A stretch of 64,000 bases of DNA from Methylobacterium oryzae (lineage in GTDB: Bacteria; Pseudomonadota; Alphaproteobacteria; Rhizobiales; Beijerinckiaceae). Each line of letters starts with the position of its first letter. The first letter of the stretch is position 1. Location: NCBI RefSeq assembly GCF_021398735.1, contig NZ_CP090349.1, positions 1,928,501-1,992,500 on the forward strand. The letters are read 5' to 3'. The position numbers and the translations under genes are program-made. Of the stretch, positions 25,664 to 34,062 are shown piece by piece. The notes under the pieces are model-generated. The model was not told the DNA's origin. It saw only the letters and a program-made list of their open reading frames with translations, and ran no database searches.

Positions 25664-27612
25664 CCCGTCCTCGCGATCTGTGAGACCTGAGACTTAGATG
25701 CCGCCGGCCCCTTGTCCATCGCGGACGCGCCGAAGTGCGCCCGAACATCCACGACCTGTATCGCCGGGTGCCGCAGGAGGTTGGCCACGAGGGCGCCGGC
25801 GAAGTCCCAGACGGCCTCGTCGTGGACGCGGTGGTGCGTCAGCAGGCCGAGCGGCCGCTCCGGCGCGCCCGCGATGTCGGCGGCGAGGCCGCGCAGCAGG
25901 GCTTCCGGATCGCGCAGGGACCGGCTGCCCCGCCAGTCGATCGGATCGAGGGTGGCATCGAGCCGGCGCAAACCCGGGATCGACGGGCCGGGCACGGCCG
26001 AGAGGCCGCGATAGCCGAGATCCGGCAGGGCGGCGGCGAGCTCCGGCGCGACGCGGTTCCACGGCGGTACGAAGACAGGCAGCAGCGAGCCTTCCGGCAG
26101 ACGCTGCCGGGCGATCCGGAGACCGGCAGCGGCGTCGGCGACCAGGGTTTCGAGCGGGCGGTGCGCGCCGAACTCGGCCCGCTTCTCGCCCGGCGGGGCG
26201 TGGTTGTGGTGGGCGAGGCCGTGGACGGCGACGGATACACCGGCAGCCGCTTCGAGCCGCCGCGGCAGCGAGGCGTCGATGCCGGCCGGGATCGCGGCGA
26301 GGAGCAGCGGGACGCCGTGGTGCTCGGCGAGACCGATGAGGCGGTCGAGGTCCGGACCGCCCGCGACCGCGTCGTCGTCGCGCCAGAACAGCGGCACGCG
26401 CAGGCCCCGCGCCGCGACGGCGTCGAGAGCACGGCGGAGAGCGTCGAGGGCCGGCTCGGCCGGCTTAGCCCGGACGGGGCGCGATCGCTCGCCCCCGCGG
26501 AGGGATTCGACCAGCGCGACCGTGCGCGCTGCGCCGTCCCGATCGATCCCGGGATCGCCGGGCGCGGGGAGGACGCCCCGCGACGCGATGGCCTCCACCA
26601 GGGTCCCGGGCGTCAGCTCCGATTCCGGCAGCACCCGGGCGAGTCCCCGGGTGGCGAGGCGCTCGGCGCGCAGGCGCTGCTCGGTCTCGCCGCCGGCCTC
26701 GAAGGGCACGAGGACAGCGGGTGTGCCGGTGGCGAGGAGATCGACGGCCGTGTTGTAGCCGCACTGGCTGACCGACAGGGCGGCGCCGGCCAGGAGCGCG
26801 CGATAGTCCGGCTGGGCGCGACCGAGGATGCCGGGCGCGAGACCGTGACCGATCTCGGACAGCTCGGCCTCGGGGACGCCGTGGCCGGCCAGGATCCGCC
26901 AGCCGAGATCCGGCCGAAGCCGGGCCGCGCCTGCGGCCGCGCGCAGCAGGACCAGCCCGGCCGGTCCGGATCCGGCGGCGACCACCACGCCGGAGCGGCG
27001 CGAGGCCGGCGCGGGCACGGTCCCCTCGTCCACGTAGCCGGTGTAACGCACCTTCGCGGCGGTGGCCGCGTCGAGGGGCCACGAGGCCTCGAGAGGGATC
27101 AGGGCCGGGTCGCCGTGCACCAGCACGGCGTCGTAGAGGTCCGCCACACGCGCGTGCGCCTGGGCGATCCGCTCCGGCTTGGTCGAGGCCACGAGGACGT
27201 CGCGCACGGAGGCGAGGACGAGCGGGCGCGGGCGCCGGGCGCGGGCCGCGTCCACCAGGGCGAGGAACTCGGCCGCCAGGGCGCGCCGGCCGAACGGGAA
27301 CAGCTCGGTGATCACCGCGTCAGGCTCGAAGGCCGCCAGGGTATCGACCATCAGGGCTCGGCGGCGTTCGAGGAGCGCCGGCCCGGCCGGGCCTCCGTCG
27401 GGGTCCAGCAGCGTCGAGAAGTCCGTGCCGGCGATCCGGAGCGGCGGCAGCTGCACGCGGCGCAACCCGTCCTGTCGGACCATCGGTGCCGGGACGCCGC
27501 CCGAGACCAGCATCGTCTCGTGGCCGGCCGCCGCGAAGGCGCGGGCGATGGCGGCCGCGCGGGTGAGGTGCCCCGCGCCGAGCAGATGCGTGACCGCGAT
27601 CAGGACGCGCAC
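25660..27612 (-). CDS. Fusion of COG4671-type glycosyltransferase and polysaccharide-deacetylase-like domain
   Basis: The 650-residue two-domain protein starts with GTG. Residues about 1-375 form a GT-B glycosyltransferase. The N-terminal HLLGAGHLTRAAAIA matches the neighbour at 28877-30127, and QCGYNTAVDLLATGTPAVLVPFE is a nucleotide-sugar binding lobe. A linker of about 25 residues follows. Residues about 390-640 resemble a polysaccharide deacetylase (DUF2334-like). WRDDDA at about 408 and HGLAHHNHA at about 463 would be metal-site residues, and VFVPPWNR and THHRVHDEA are further conserved-looking runs. No signal peptide, so both domains should be cytoplasmic. A single protein could add a sugar and deacetylate it. 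The start overlaps the GT4 gene by 13 bases. Confidence 0.72.
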   Translation of the reverse strand: MRVLIAVTHLLGAGHLTRAAAIARAFAAAGHETMLVSGGVPAPMVRQDGLRRVQLPPLRIAGTDFSTLLDPDGGPAGPALLERRRALMVDTLAAFEPDAVITELFPFGRRALAAEFLALVDAARARRPRPLVLASVRDVLVASTKPERIAQAHARVADLYDAVLVHGDPALIPLEASWPLDAATAAKVRYTGYVDEGTVPAPASRRSGVVVAAGSGPAGLVLLRAAAGAARLRPDLGWRILAGHGVPEAELSEIGHGLAPGILGRAQPDYRALLAGAALSVSQCGYNTAVDLLATGTPAVLVPFEAGGETEQRLRAERLATRGLARVLPESELTPGTLVEAIASRGVLPAPGDPGIDRDGAARTVALVESLRGGERSRPVRAKPAEPALDALRRALDAVAARGLRVPLFWRDDDAVAGGPDLDRLIGLAEHHGVPLLLAAIPAGIDASLPRRLEAAAGVSVAVHGLAHHNHAPPGEKRAEFGAHRPLETLVADAAAGLRIARQRLPEGSLLPVFVPPWNRVAPELAAALPDLGYRGLSAVPGPSIPGLRRLDATLDPIDWRGSRSLRDPEALLRGLAADIAGAPERPLGLLTHHRVHDEAVWDFAGALVANLLRHPAIQVVDVRAHFGASAMDKGPAASKSQVSQIARTG

Positions 27613-28880
27613 GCGGACAACTCCGATTCGCGGGCGACCGCGCCCTGCGGCAGACCCGCGGACGCGCGCAGCCGGCCGGCGATCAGCGCGATCGCCGCTT
27701 CCTCGGAGAAGTCCTGCACGAGCCGGGCCAGGGCCGCCGCGCCGAGCCGCTGACGGAGGCCCGGATCGCCCGCGAGACGGACCAGGGCCTCGGCCAGCGC
27801 CGCCGGCTCGCCGGGCGGCGTCAGGACGCCGTGGACACCGTCGGTGATGAATTCCGGCGTGCCGGCGAAGGCGGTCGCCAGGATCGGGAGCGCTTGGCTC
27901 GCGGCCTCCATCAGCACGTTCGGCAGGCCGTCGCGGTCGCCGCCAGGGGCGGGCTTCGTCGGCAGGACGAAGAGGTCCGCCGCGCGCATGGCCTCAATCA
28001 CCGCGGGCTGCGCCAGGGCGCCGCGGAAGCGGACCCGCTCCGCCAGGCCGCAGGCAGCGACCCGGGCCTCCAGGGCTTCGCGCCGCTCGCCACTGCCGAT
28101 CAGGTCGAGCCACCAGTGCAGGTGCGCGGGCAGGGCGGCGAGGGCGTCGATGAGGTCGTCGTGCCCCTTCTTGGCGACGAGCCGGCCGACACAGAGGAGC
28201 CGGAGGGGGCGGTCCGGGTCCGTCCCGTCGCGCGGCTCGCGCGGCGGCGGCGCGTCGGGGAACCGGGCGAGATCGAGCCCGTGATAGGCGAGGAGCGTCC
28301 GGCCCGGGGCGAGGCTGTCGAGCCGGGCGAGGCCGTCACGGGTGCAGGTCACGCCCCATTCGGCGTCGCGCAGCTTCTCGGCCAGTTCCCAGTCGGGCGT
28401 GGTCCAGATGTCCTTGGCATGCGCCGAGAAGCTCCACCGGCGCCCGGTCAGGAGCGCGGCGTAGCGGGCGACGCTGGCCGGCGTGTGCAGGAAGTGCACG
28501 TGGATATGGGCGACCTCGGCCGGCAATTCCCGGGCGAGGACCAGGGCCTGCCCGAGGCGCCGCAGCCGCGACGCCGTCGGGTCGCGCCGGAGATCGCGGG
28601 CGAACAGCGCCAGGAGCGCGGGCAGGTTCGGCCGCCGGAGCGCGGCGCCGACGCCCCGGGACACCCGCAGCGGCGCGTCGCGCAGGTACTCGGGCAGGTA
28701 GGCGGCCTCCGCGCGGATCTGCGCGTGCATCGGATGGCGGGCCCGATCGGTCGGGCGCCGGAGGGACCAGATCTCGAGAGCCAGGCCGCACCGTTCCAGC
28801 GCCAGCAACTCCTGCGCGATGAAGGTCTCGGAGAGCCGCGGATAGCCCTTCAGCACCACGGCGACCCGTTTGGCGCTCAC
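27600..28880 (-). CDS. Glycosyltransferase family 4 protein
   Basis: This GT-B retaining glycosyltransferase has 426 residues. The N-terminal lobe opens with VAVVLKGYPRLSETFIAQE, typical of colanic-acid WcaL/AmsK-type enzymes. The C-terminal lobe has LLCVGRLVAKKGHDDLIDA. The donor-site run DGLPNVLMEA is a D-x7-E variant of the usual E-x7-E. The acceptor and donor are unknown. GTG start at 28880 overlaps the upstream stop as GTGA. It lies between two COG4671-like glycosyltransferase genes, so the three may act in sequence on one glycan or glycoside. Confidence 0.83.
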   Translation of the reverse strand: MSAKRVAVVLKGYPRLSETFIAQELLALERCGLALEIWSLRRPTDRARHPMHAQIRAEAAYLPEYLRDAPLRVSRGVGAALRRPNLPALLALFARDLRRDPTASRLRRLGQALVLARELPAEVAHIHVHFLHTPASVARYAALLTGRRWSFSAHAKDIWTTPDWELAEKLRDAEWGVTCTRDGLARLDSLAPGRTLLAYHGLDLARFPDAPPPREPRDGTDPDRPLRLLCVGRLVAKKGHDDLIDALAALPAHLHWWLDLIGSGERREALEARVAACGLAERVRFRGALAQPAVIEAMRAADLFVLPTKPAPGGDRDGLPNVLMEAASQALPILATAFAGTPEFITDGVHGVLTPPGEPAALAEALVRLAGDPGLRQRLGAAALARLVQDFSEEAAIALIAGRLRASAGLPQGAVARESELSACAS

Positions 28881-30127
28881 GAATAGGCCTGCAGGTACGG
28901 CCGGGCCGGGACGTTCGCGCCGCCGCGGGCGGTCAGCGCCCGGACGCGGCGCGCGACCGCGTCGAGGCCGTCCAGGAGACCCGGCACCAGAACCCGCGAC
29001 GGCGGGTCCTGTCCCGGCAGGTCGCGGAGCGCCGCCGCCATGCGCCCGGGCGCCCGGCCTTCCGCCTCCATCAGCACCCGCGCGAGGCCGAGCCGCTCGG
29101 CCGCCAGCGCCCGGATCGCCTGTTCCCGCCGCGGCTCGGTCCGGGGCACGAGGATCGCCCGGCGGTCGAAGGACAGGATCTCGCAGAACGTGTTGTAGCC
29201 CCCCATGGCGACGACGCCGGCGGCCTTGCGCATCAGGAACTCGATCTCGCTGTCGAAGGTGATGGCCGCGATCCGGTCGCCGAGGCGGCGGATGCGCGCC
29301 ATGAACCCGTCGCGGATGCCGGCGTCGAGGAAGGGACCGAAGGCGATGAGCGCGGGCAGGGGGATCGCGGGATCGGCCTCGTAGGCGGCGATCACCCAGT
29401 CGATCAGGGCCGCCCCGTCGCCGCCGCCGCCCGGCGTCACCAGGATGAAGGGGCCGTTCGCGATCGGGGGCTCCTCGCGGCCGGCGCGGCGCTCCGGGAG
29501 GTCGCGGCGGAGATAGCCGGTGTAGATCAGGCGCCCGTCGATGCGGGCGGCCATCTCGGGCTCCATCGGCAGCGCCGCCAGGGGCTCGTGGATCCGGCTC
29601 AGCCCGTACACCCAGATCTCGTCGTAGAAGCGCGCCATCGTCTCGGCCGCGCCCTTGCGCTCCCATTCGGGGACGAGGCGGTCGGCGTCGTCGAGGACGT
29701 CGCGCAGGCCCAGGACGAGGCGGATGTCGCGGGCCGCGGCCTTCTCCAGCACCGGCAGCAACTCGCCGTGGAAGCCGGCCGGTTCCTTGTCGACGATGAT
29801 CAGGTCGGGTCGGAAGGCGTCGCAGGCCTGGGCGATGATCGCGGAACGCTGCGCGACGGTGCGCGCCAGCGGGGTCGCGCCGTCGAGGCTGGCATAGCCG
29901 CCGTCGGCGAACTTGGTCACCGGCGGCAGCCTGACCGTCCGGACGCCCGCGGCGAAGGCGAAGCGGTCGACCACCGGGGAGCCCGAGACGATCATCGCCC
30001 GGGCGCCGCGGTTGCACGCCACGATCGCGTTGGCGATCGCCCGCGAGCGGCGCAGATGGCCGAGCCCGAAGGTATCGTGGCTGTAGATCAGGACGCGCGG
30101 GGCCGGAGACGCCTCGTCCAGTCGCAT
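28877..30127 (-). CDS. COG4671-type (MurG-like fold) glycosyltransferase
   Basis: The product has 416 residues, first gene of the unit. The N-terminal SHDTFGLGHLRRSRAIANAI carries the G-H-L-R-R motif of this predicted glycosyltransferase family. FILVTPGGGGDG and VVAMGGYNTFCEILSF form the donor-binding lobe. It is paralogous to the N-terminal domain at 25660-27612. I chose ATG 30127, just ahead of the fold; the open frame reaches 30202 but adds only Arg-rich sequence. The spacer to the divergent GT87 gene (30128-30275) must hold the operon promoter, but I could not pick a convincing one. Donor and acceptor unknown. Confidence 0.78.
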   Translation of the reverse strand: MRLDEASPAPRVLIYSHDTFGLGHLRRSRAIANAIVACNRGARAMIVSGSPVVDRFAFAAGVRTVRLPPVTKFADGGYASLDGATPLARTVAQRSAIIAQACDAFRPDLIIVDKEPAGFHGELLPVLEKAAARDIRLVLGLRDVLDDADRLVPEWERKGAAETMARFYDEIWVYGLSRIHEPLAALPMEPEMAARIDGRLIYTGYLRRDLPERRAGREEPPIANGPFILVTPGGGGDGAALIDWVIAAYEADPAIPLPALIAFGPFLDAGIRDGFMARIRRLGDRIAAITFDSEIEFLMRKAAGVVAMGGYNTFCEILSFDRRAILVPRTEPRREQAIRALAAERLGLARVLMEAEGRAPGRMAAALRDLPGQDPPSRVLVPGLLDGLDAVARRVRALTARGGANVPARPYLQAYS

Positions 30128-30275
30128 CGATGTGATCGCCCCGGTTTGACGGCGCGAGGATCGCAGCCGCCGCCCTCTTGCACAAGCCGGGCCGGGCCGC
30201 AAACACCCCTGTTAACGGGCCCGGAACCGCGCGCGCCTAGGCTGCTGCGGAATCCGGACGCGGAAATCCTCCGTC

Positions 30276-31604
30276 ATGCCAGCGCCCATCGAGACCCGCG
30301 TGCCGGGCTCACCGACAGCACGCGCCGCCGCGCTCCGGTCGGATCTCGCGCATCTCCTGAGCAGCGATGACCGGCTGTTCGCCTTCGGCAGGCGGGCGGC
30401 CTGGGTGCTGCTGCCGCTCGGCCTCGCCATGGTCCTACTCGTCTACGGGACCGGCCCGGACCCGCGGCGCAACTGGTACGGCGACCCCCTCGGCAACGAC
30501 TTCGTCCAGGTCTGGGTGGCGGGCCGCTCGGCGCTGGAGGGGCGGGGGGCGGACCCCTACGACCTGCCGGTGCACCTGGCGAACCTGAAGGCGGCCTGCG
30601 GGCAGGCGTGCCGGTTCGCGTGGCACTATCCCCCGGTGTTCCTCCTGCCGGCGGCCGCGATGGCACTGCTGGATCTGCAGCCGGCCTACCTGCTGTGGAC
30701 CGCGCTCTCCCTCGCCCTGTTCGCGCTCGCGATGCGGGTCGCGGCCGGCCGGCGGGACGCGGCCCTCGTCGCGCTCGCGCACCCGCTCGTGCTCTGCAAC
30801 CTCGTCTACGGCCAGAACGGCCTGTTCACCGCGTCGCTGCTCACCCTCGGCGCGGTGCTCGTCGATCGCCGACCGAGGCTCGCCGGGCTCTGCTTCGGCC
30901 TGCTGGCCTACAAGCCGCACTTCGCGGCGCTCGCCCCCCTGCTCCTGCTCGTGACGGGACGGCGCGCATGCCTGGCCGCCTGCGCGTCGACGGTGCTGGC
31001 CCTCTGCCTCGCGTCGCTGGCGCTGTTCGGGACGGCGCCCTGGACCGGCTTCCTCGGCACGCTCGGGGACACGAACCGGATCATCCTGCAGAACGCGGCG
31101 GCGAGCCTCAACCTCAACGCCAGCGCGTTCGGCGCGGTGCGCCTGCTCGACGGCTCGATGGCCGCCGCCTGGACGGCGCAGGGTCTCGTCGCCGTACTGG
31201 CGCTCGGCCTCGCCTGCCGCGCCTGGTCCCGGCCCACAGACCCGACGCTGCGCGCGGCCGCGCTCCTCGTCTCCGCGCCGCTGCTGTCACCGTACCTCCC
31301 AGTCTACGACCTGGCGCCCCTCGTGCCGGCCGTGCTCCTCCTGGCGCTCGCCGCGCACCGCGCGGGCGGCCTGCGGCCGCGCGAGCGGGCCCTGCTATGC
31401 GCGGTGCCGCTCTTCGCGGTCGTCCGGGAGGCGGCCGCGCTGACCGGCTTCCCCCTCGGCCTCGTGCTGAGCATGGCGACCTTCGCCTGCATCGCGGGGC
31501 GCGTCATGCCGCAAAGCGTCACCCCGAGCCGACGGCGATCCGGGACGGGGGGCGCCGAGGCCCTCACGGAGCCAGCGGCCGCGGGATCCGGAAGGGCAGC
31601 ATGA
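30276..31604 (+). CDS. GT87-family polytopic membrane glycosyltransferase
   Basis: This integral membrane protein has 442 residues and about ten hydrophobic spans. It resembles the GT87 (DUF2029) family of polyprenyl-phosphate-sugar-dependent transferases, including mycobacterial mannosyltransferases. Supporting runs are GNDFVQVWVAGRSALEG (with the early acidic residue), PYDLPVH, WHYPPVFLLP, YGQNGLFTASL and AYKPHF. It would transfer a sugar on the periplasmic side. The gene is divergent from the eight-gene unit. It converges with crtC and overlaps that gene's 3' end by 41 bases (31564-31604). Confidence 0.78.
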   Translation: MPAPIETRVPGSPTARAAALRSDLAHLLSSDDRLFAFGRRAAWVLLPLGLAMVLLVYGTGPDPRRNWYGDPLGNDFVQVWVAGRSALEGRGADPYDLPVHLANLKAACGQACRFAWHYPPVFLLPAAAMALLDLQPAYLLWTALSLALFALAMRVAAGRRDAALVALAHPLVLCNLVYGQNGLFTASLLTLGAVLVDRRPRLAGLCFGLLAYKPHFAALAPLLLLVTGRRACLAACASTVLALCLASLALFGTAPWTGFLGTLGDTNRIILQNAAASLNLNASAFGAVRLLDGSMAAAWTAQGLVAVLALGLACRAWSRPTDPTLRAAALLVSAPLLSPYLPVYDLAPLVPAVLLLALAAHRAGGLRPRERALLCAVPLFAVVREAAALTGFPLGLVLSMATFACIAGRVMPQSVTPSRRRSGTGGAEALTEPAAAGSGRAA

Positions 31605-32424
31605 GTCGCACCATCGGGTTGCGGAACCGGTCGAGCGACAGGCTCTCGTGCACGGCCCGGACCGGCTCGCCGCCCAGAGTCGAGGCGAGCAGCGAGCGGG
31701 CGTAGAACGGCGTGTCCTCGTAGGTCGCGAGCACCCGCGAGCGGCCGCCGTCGCTGCGGGTCTCGCGCGGCATCCGCCAGAAGCGCGTCGCCGGGAGCGC
31801 CGCGCCGGGCGGCGGCCGGATCTCGCGGCGGCTGCCGTCCGCGGAGAACCGGAGCGACAGGTTCTGGCCACCGCCGTCGCGGTGATGGACGTCGTAGAGG
31901 ATCGCCGCGCCGTCCGGCAGGTCAGCCCGGCACCATGTCCACCGCGAGAAGGCGGCCTCCAGCGGTTCGTCGCCGTCGTTGGTGTCGAAGTAGCCGCTCC
32001 CGCTCCAGCGAAGGTCCGGCGCGTCGAAATCGACCTCGACCCGCGAGGACGGCGACATCGGCCACCAGCGGTGGCGCCCGGCCCGGTCGAGATGGAACGG
32101 GCCGCCCGTGAACCCGCGCGGCTCGAGACGCACGGTGCCGCGGATCCTCCGGGGCAGGGGCGCGCCGCGCTCGTCGATCCGCACCGTCAGCGCCGTGCCG
32201 TCCCAGTGCATGGCGCTGGGTCCGACGGCGATGTGGTCGGCGCTGCGCGACAGGCTGGTTGCGCGGCGCTCGGTCATGGCGAAGCGGCCGCGGTCGCCGT
32301 AGAGCACCACGTTCATGGCGCAGTGGGCGAAGGGGTCCTTCTCGGCGCTCCAGGCGTAGTAGGGCGAGAACACGCTGCCGATGAACGCGATGATCGTGAG
32401 GCCCTGGCGGCCGTCGTCGCTCAC
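31564..32424 (-). CDS. crtC: Hydroxyneurosporene synthase / carotenoid 1,2-hydratase CrtC
   Basis: CrtC adds water across the C-1,2 double bond of acyclic carotenoids (lycopene or neurosporene), starting the spirilloxanthin or spheroidene branch. The product has 286 residues. LTIIAFIGSVFSPYYAWS near the start, HCAMNVVLYG, WWPMSPSSRVEV and GSGYFDTNDGDEP are CrtC hallmarks. I chose GTG at 32424, which overlaps the crtD stop as GTGA. In the same frame just upstream, inside crtD, lies GGYAWWYVDA. This resembles the N-terminal part of longer CrtC proteins but has no usual start codon. The 3' end overlaps the convergent GT87 gene. Confidence 0.9.
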   Translation of the reverse strand: MSDDGRQGLTIIAFIGSVFSPYYAWSAEKDPFAHCAMNVVLYGDRGRFAMTERRATSLSRSADHIAVGPSAMHWDGTALTVRIDERGAPLPRRIRGTVRLEPRGFTGGPFHLDRAGRHRWWPMSPSSRVEVDFDAPDLRWSGSGYFDTNDGDEPLEAAFSRWTWCRADLPDGAAILYDVHHRDGGGQNLSLRFSADGSRREIRPPPGAALPATRFWRMPRETRSDGGRSRVLATYEDTPFYARSLLASTLGGEPVRAVHESLSLDRFRNPMVRLMLPFRIPRPLAP

Positions 32425-33980
32425 CGCATCGACGTACCACCACGCGTAGCCGCCCCGCGCGACCGCGCCATCGAATCGCGGTCGTCCAGGATCGCTGCCG
32501 CTGCCAGCCGCCCCGACTGCGCCGCCATCGGCACGCCCGGGCCGGGATGGATCGAGCCCCCCGCGAGATAGAGGCCCGGCACCGCCGTCCGCGCGCCCGC
32601 GCGCTTGAAGGTCGTCGCCCATCCCTGTGCCGCCCGACCGTAGAGGGCTCCGCCCGTCCCGGGGAAGAGGGCGTCGAAGTCCCGCGGCGTCGTCGTGACC
32701 GCCGACGACGTGAAGTCCAGGGTGAGCCCGCAGGCCTCCAGCCGGCGGATCAGGTTCCTCTCGCATCTCTCGATCTCCGGCGGCTGAAGGGGGCGCTCCC
32801 GGCCATCCGCCGGAGCGTTGACGAGCAGGAGCAGGCGTTCTGGCCCCCGCGGCGCGGCGCCCGCCGCGTCCCGGTCCTGGGCACAGACGTAGACGGTCGG
32901 GTCGTCGGGCAGGCGGCGGGCGCGCAGGAGCGCGTCGAACTCGGCCCGGTAGTCGCGCGAGAAGAACACCGTGTGGTGCGCCAGCGGGAAACCCGCCGGC
33001 ACCGCCTCCGCGCAGAGCGTGACCGCGGAGAGCGAGCGCTCGCCGGGCGCGAGCCGCTCGCCGGCGGCGGCCGCATCGGGCCCGAGCAGCCCCGCCCCCA
33101 GGGCCGCGCAGTCCGCGTTGCAGACGACGTAGTCGGCGGCCACGGTCGTGCCGTCGCTCAGGCGCACGCCGGTGACGCGGCCGCCGTCCGCGAGGATTTG
33201 CGCGACCTCCGCGCCGTACCGGAAGGTCGCGCCGCGCTCCGCCGCCAGATCGGCCACCGCCCGCGCGAGGCCGCTGAGCCCTCCCGCGACGGTCCAGACG
33301 CCGGCCTGCTCCACGTGGGCGACGAGCATCAGCGTCGCCGGTGCCGTGAAGGGCGAGGCGCCGCAATAGGTGGCGTAGCGGCCGAACAGCTGGAGCAGCC
33401 GCGGGTCGCGAAAGTACGCCCCCAGCGCCGACCAGAGCGTCGTGAAGGGCTGGATTCGCCAGAGATCGCCGAGGCCCGAGAGCCCGACCCGCTGCGCGAG
33501 GCCGGCGGGACCCGTCCGGCCCTCGCGGATGAAGGGCCCTTCGAGGGTGCGGTAGACCTCGGCCGAGCGGGCGCAGAAGCGCCGGTAGCCGTCCGCCTCG
33601 CGCGGTCCCGCGAAGGCCGCGATCGCGTCCGCCGACGCGTCGATATCGGCGAAGAGGTCGAGACGCTCGTCCCGGCTCCAGGCGTGACGGGCGAGGAGCC
33701 TTGCCGGTGACAGGGCGACCCGGTCGCCGAGATCCGCCCCGCAGTCGGCGAACAGCTCCTCGAGAACCCAGCGCATCGTGAAGACGGTCGGACCGGCCTC
33801 GACGGCGCGGTCCCCGACCGGGACGGCGCGCATCTTCCCGCCGGGCTGCGGCGCGCGCTCGAGGATTGTCGTCTCGAAGCCGGCATGGGCGAGCCGCAGG
33901 GCGGCGGCGAGGCCACCGATCCCGGCACCGATCACGACGACGCGCTCCTGCGCCACGGCCGCTCCGAACTCCCCCACCAC
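32421..33980 (-). CDS. crtD: Hydroxyneurosporene (methoxyneurosporene) desaturase CrtD
   Basis: This FAD-dependent C-3,4 desaturase acts after CrtC and CrtF in spirilloxanthin or spheroidene synthesis. It has about 519 residues. VVVIGAGIGGLAAALRLA is the Rossmann motif, and FTMRWVLEELF follows the substrate-entry region. The C-terminal signature is LAGGSIHPGPGVPMAAQSG. CrtD rather than CrtI is supported by linkage to crtC, crtE and crtF and by the separate crtI at 7110. Start: GTG 33980 with GGGGAG 9 bases before it. GTG 33977 or GTG 33956 (giving MAQERVVVIGAG) are alternatives. The operator between crtD and crtE would silence both. Confidence 0.9.
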   Translation of the reverse strand: MVGEFGAAVAQERVVVIGAGIGGLAAALRLAHAGFETTILERAPQPGGKMRAVPVGDRAVEAGPTVFTMRWVLEELFADCGADLGDRVALSPARLLARHAWSRDERLDLFADIDASADAIAAFAGPREADGYRRFCARSAEVYRTLEGPFIREGRTGPAGLAQRVGLSGLGDLWRIQPFTTLWSALGAYFRDPRLLQLFGRYATYCGASPFTAPATLMLVAHVEQAGVWTVAGGLSGLARAVADLAAERGATFRYGAEVAQILADGGRVTGVRLSDGTTVAADYVVCNADCAALGAGLLGPDAAAAGERLAPGERSLSAVTLCAEAVPAGFPLAHHTVFFSRDYRAEFDALLRARRLPDDPTVYVCAQDRDAAGAAPRGPERLLLLVNAPADGRERPLQPPEIERCERNLIRRLEACGLTLDFTSSAVTTTPRDFDALFPGTGGALYGRAAQGWATTFKRAGARTAVPGLYLAGGSIHPGPGVPMAAQSGRLAAAAILDDRDSMARSRGAATRGGTSMR

Positions 33981-34004
33981 GGGATTGATCTCCCCTCCGC
34001 AAAG

Positions 34005-34022
34005 TGTCAATAAGAAATGACA
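34005..34022. promoter_or_regulatory. PpsR/CrtJ-type operator between crtD and crtE
   Basis: TGTCAATAAGAAATGACA fits TGTC-N10-GACA exactly. It lies 25 bases before the crtD GTG and 41 bases before the crtE ATG. It overlaps the predicted crtD -10 element, so it could repress both directions. Confidence 0.8.
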
Positions 34023-34036
34023 CCTGTTGCTGACAA
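34008..34036 (-). promoter_or_regulatory. Candidate sigma-70 promoter of crtD-crtC
   Basis: On the minus strand TTGTCA (34036-34031) and TTATTG (34013-34008) are 17 bases apart. Start of transcription would be near 34001, leaving a leader of about 20 bases that holds GGAGGGGAG. The -10 lies inside the PpsR palindrome. I could not pick an equally good crtE promoter; TACAAC at 34042-34047 is a weak -10 candidate. Confidence 0.45.
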
Positions 34037-34062
34037 CCGCATACAACACGGGAGGCAACGAT

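Noticed and set aside
34025..34045. Second PpsR box near crtE (TGT ... ACA)
   Set aside because: The spacing between TGT and ACA is 15 bases, not 12, and the arms do not extend.
34027..34062. TTG start for crtE at 34027
   Set aside because: It would place coding sequence in the promoter/operator region. ATG 34063 has a strong GGGAGG.
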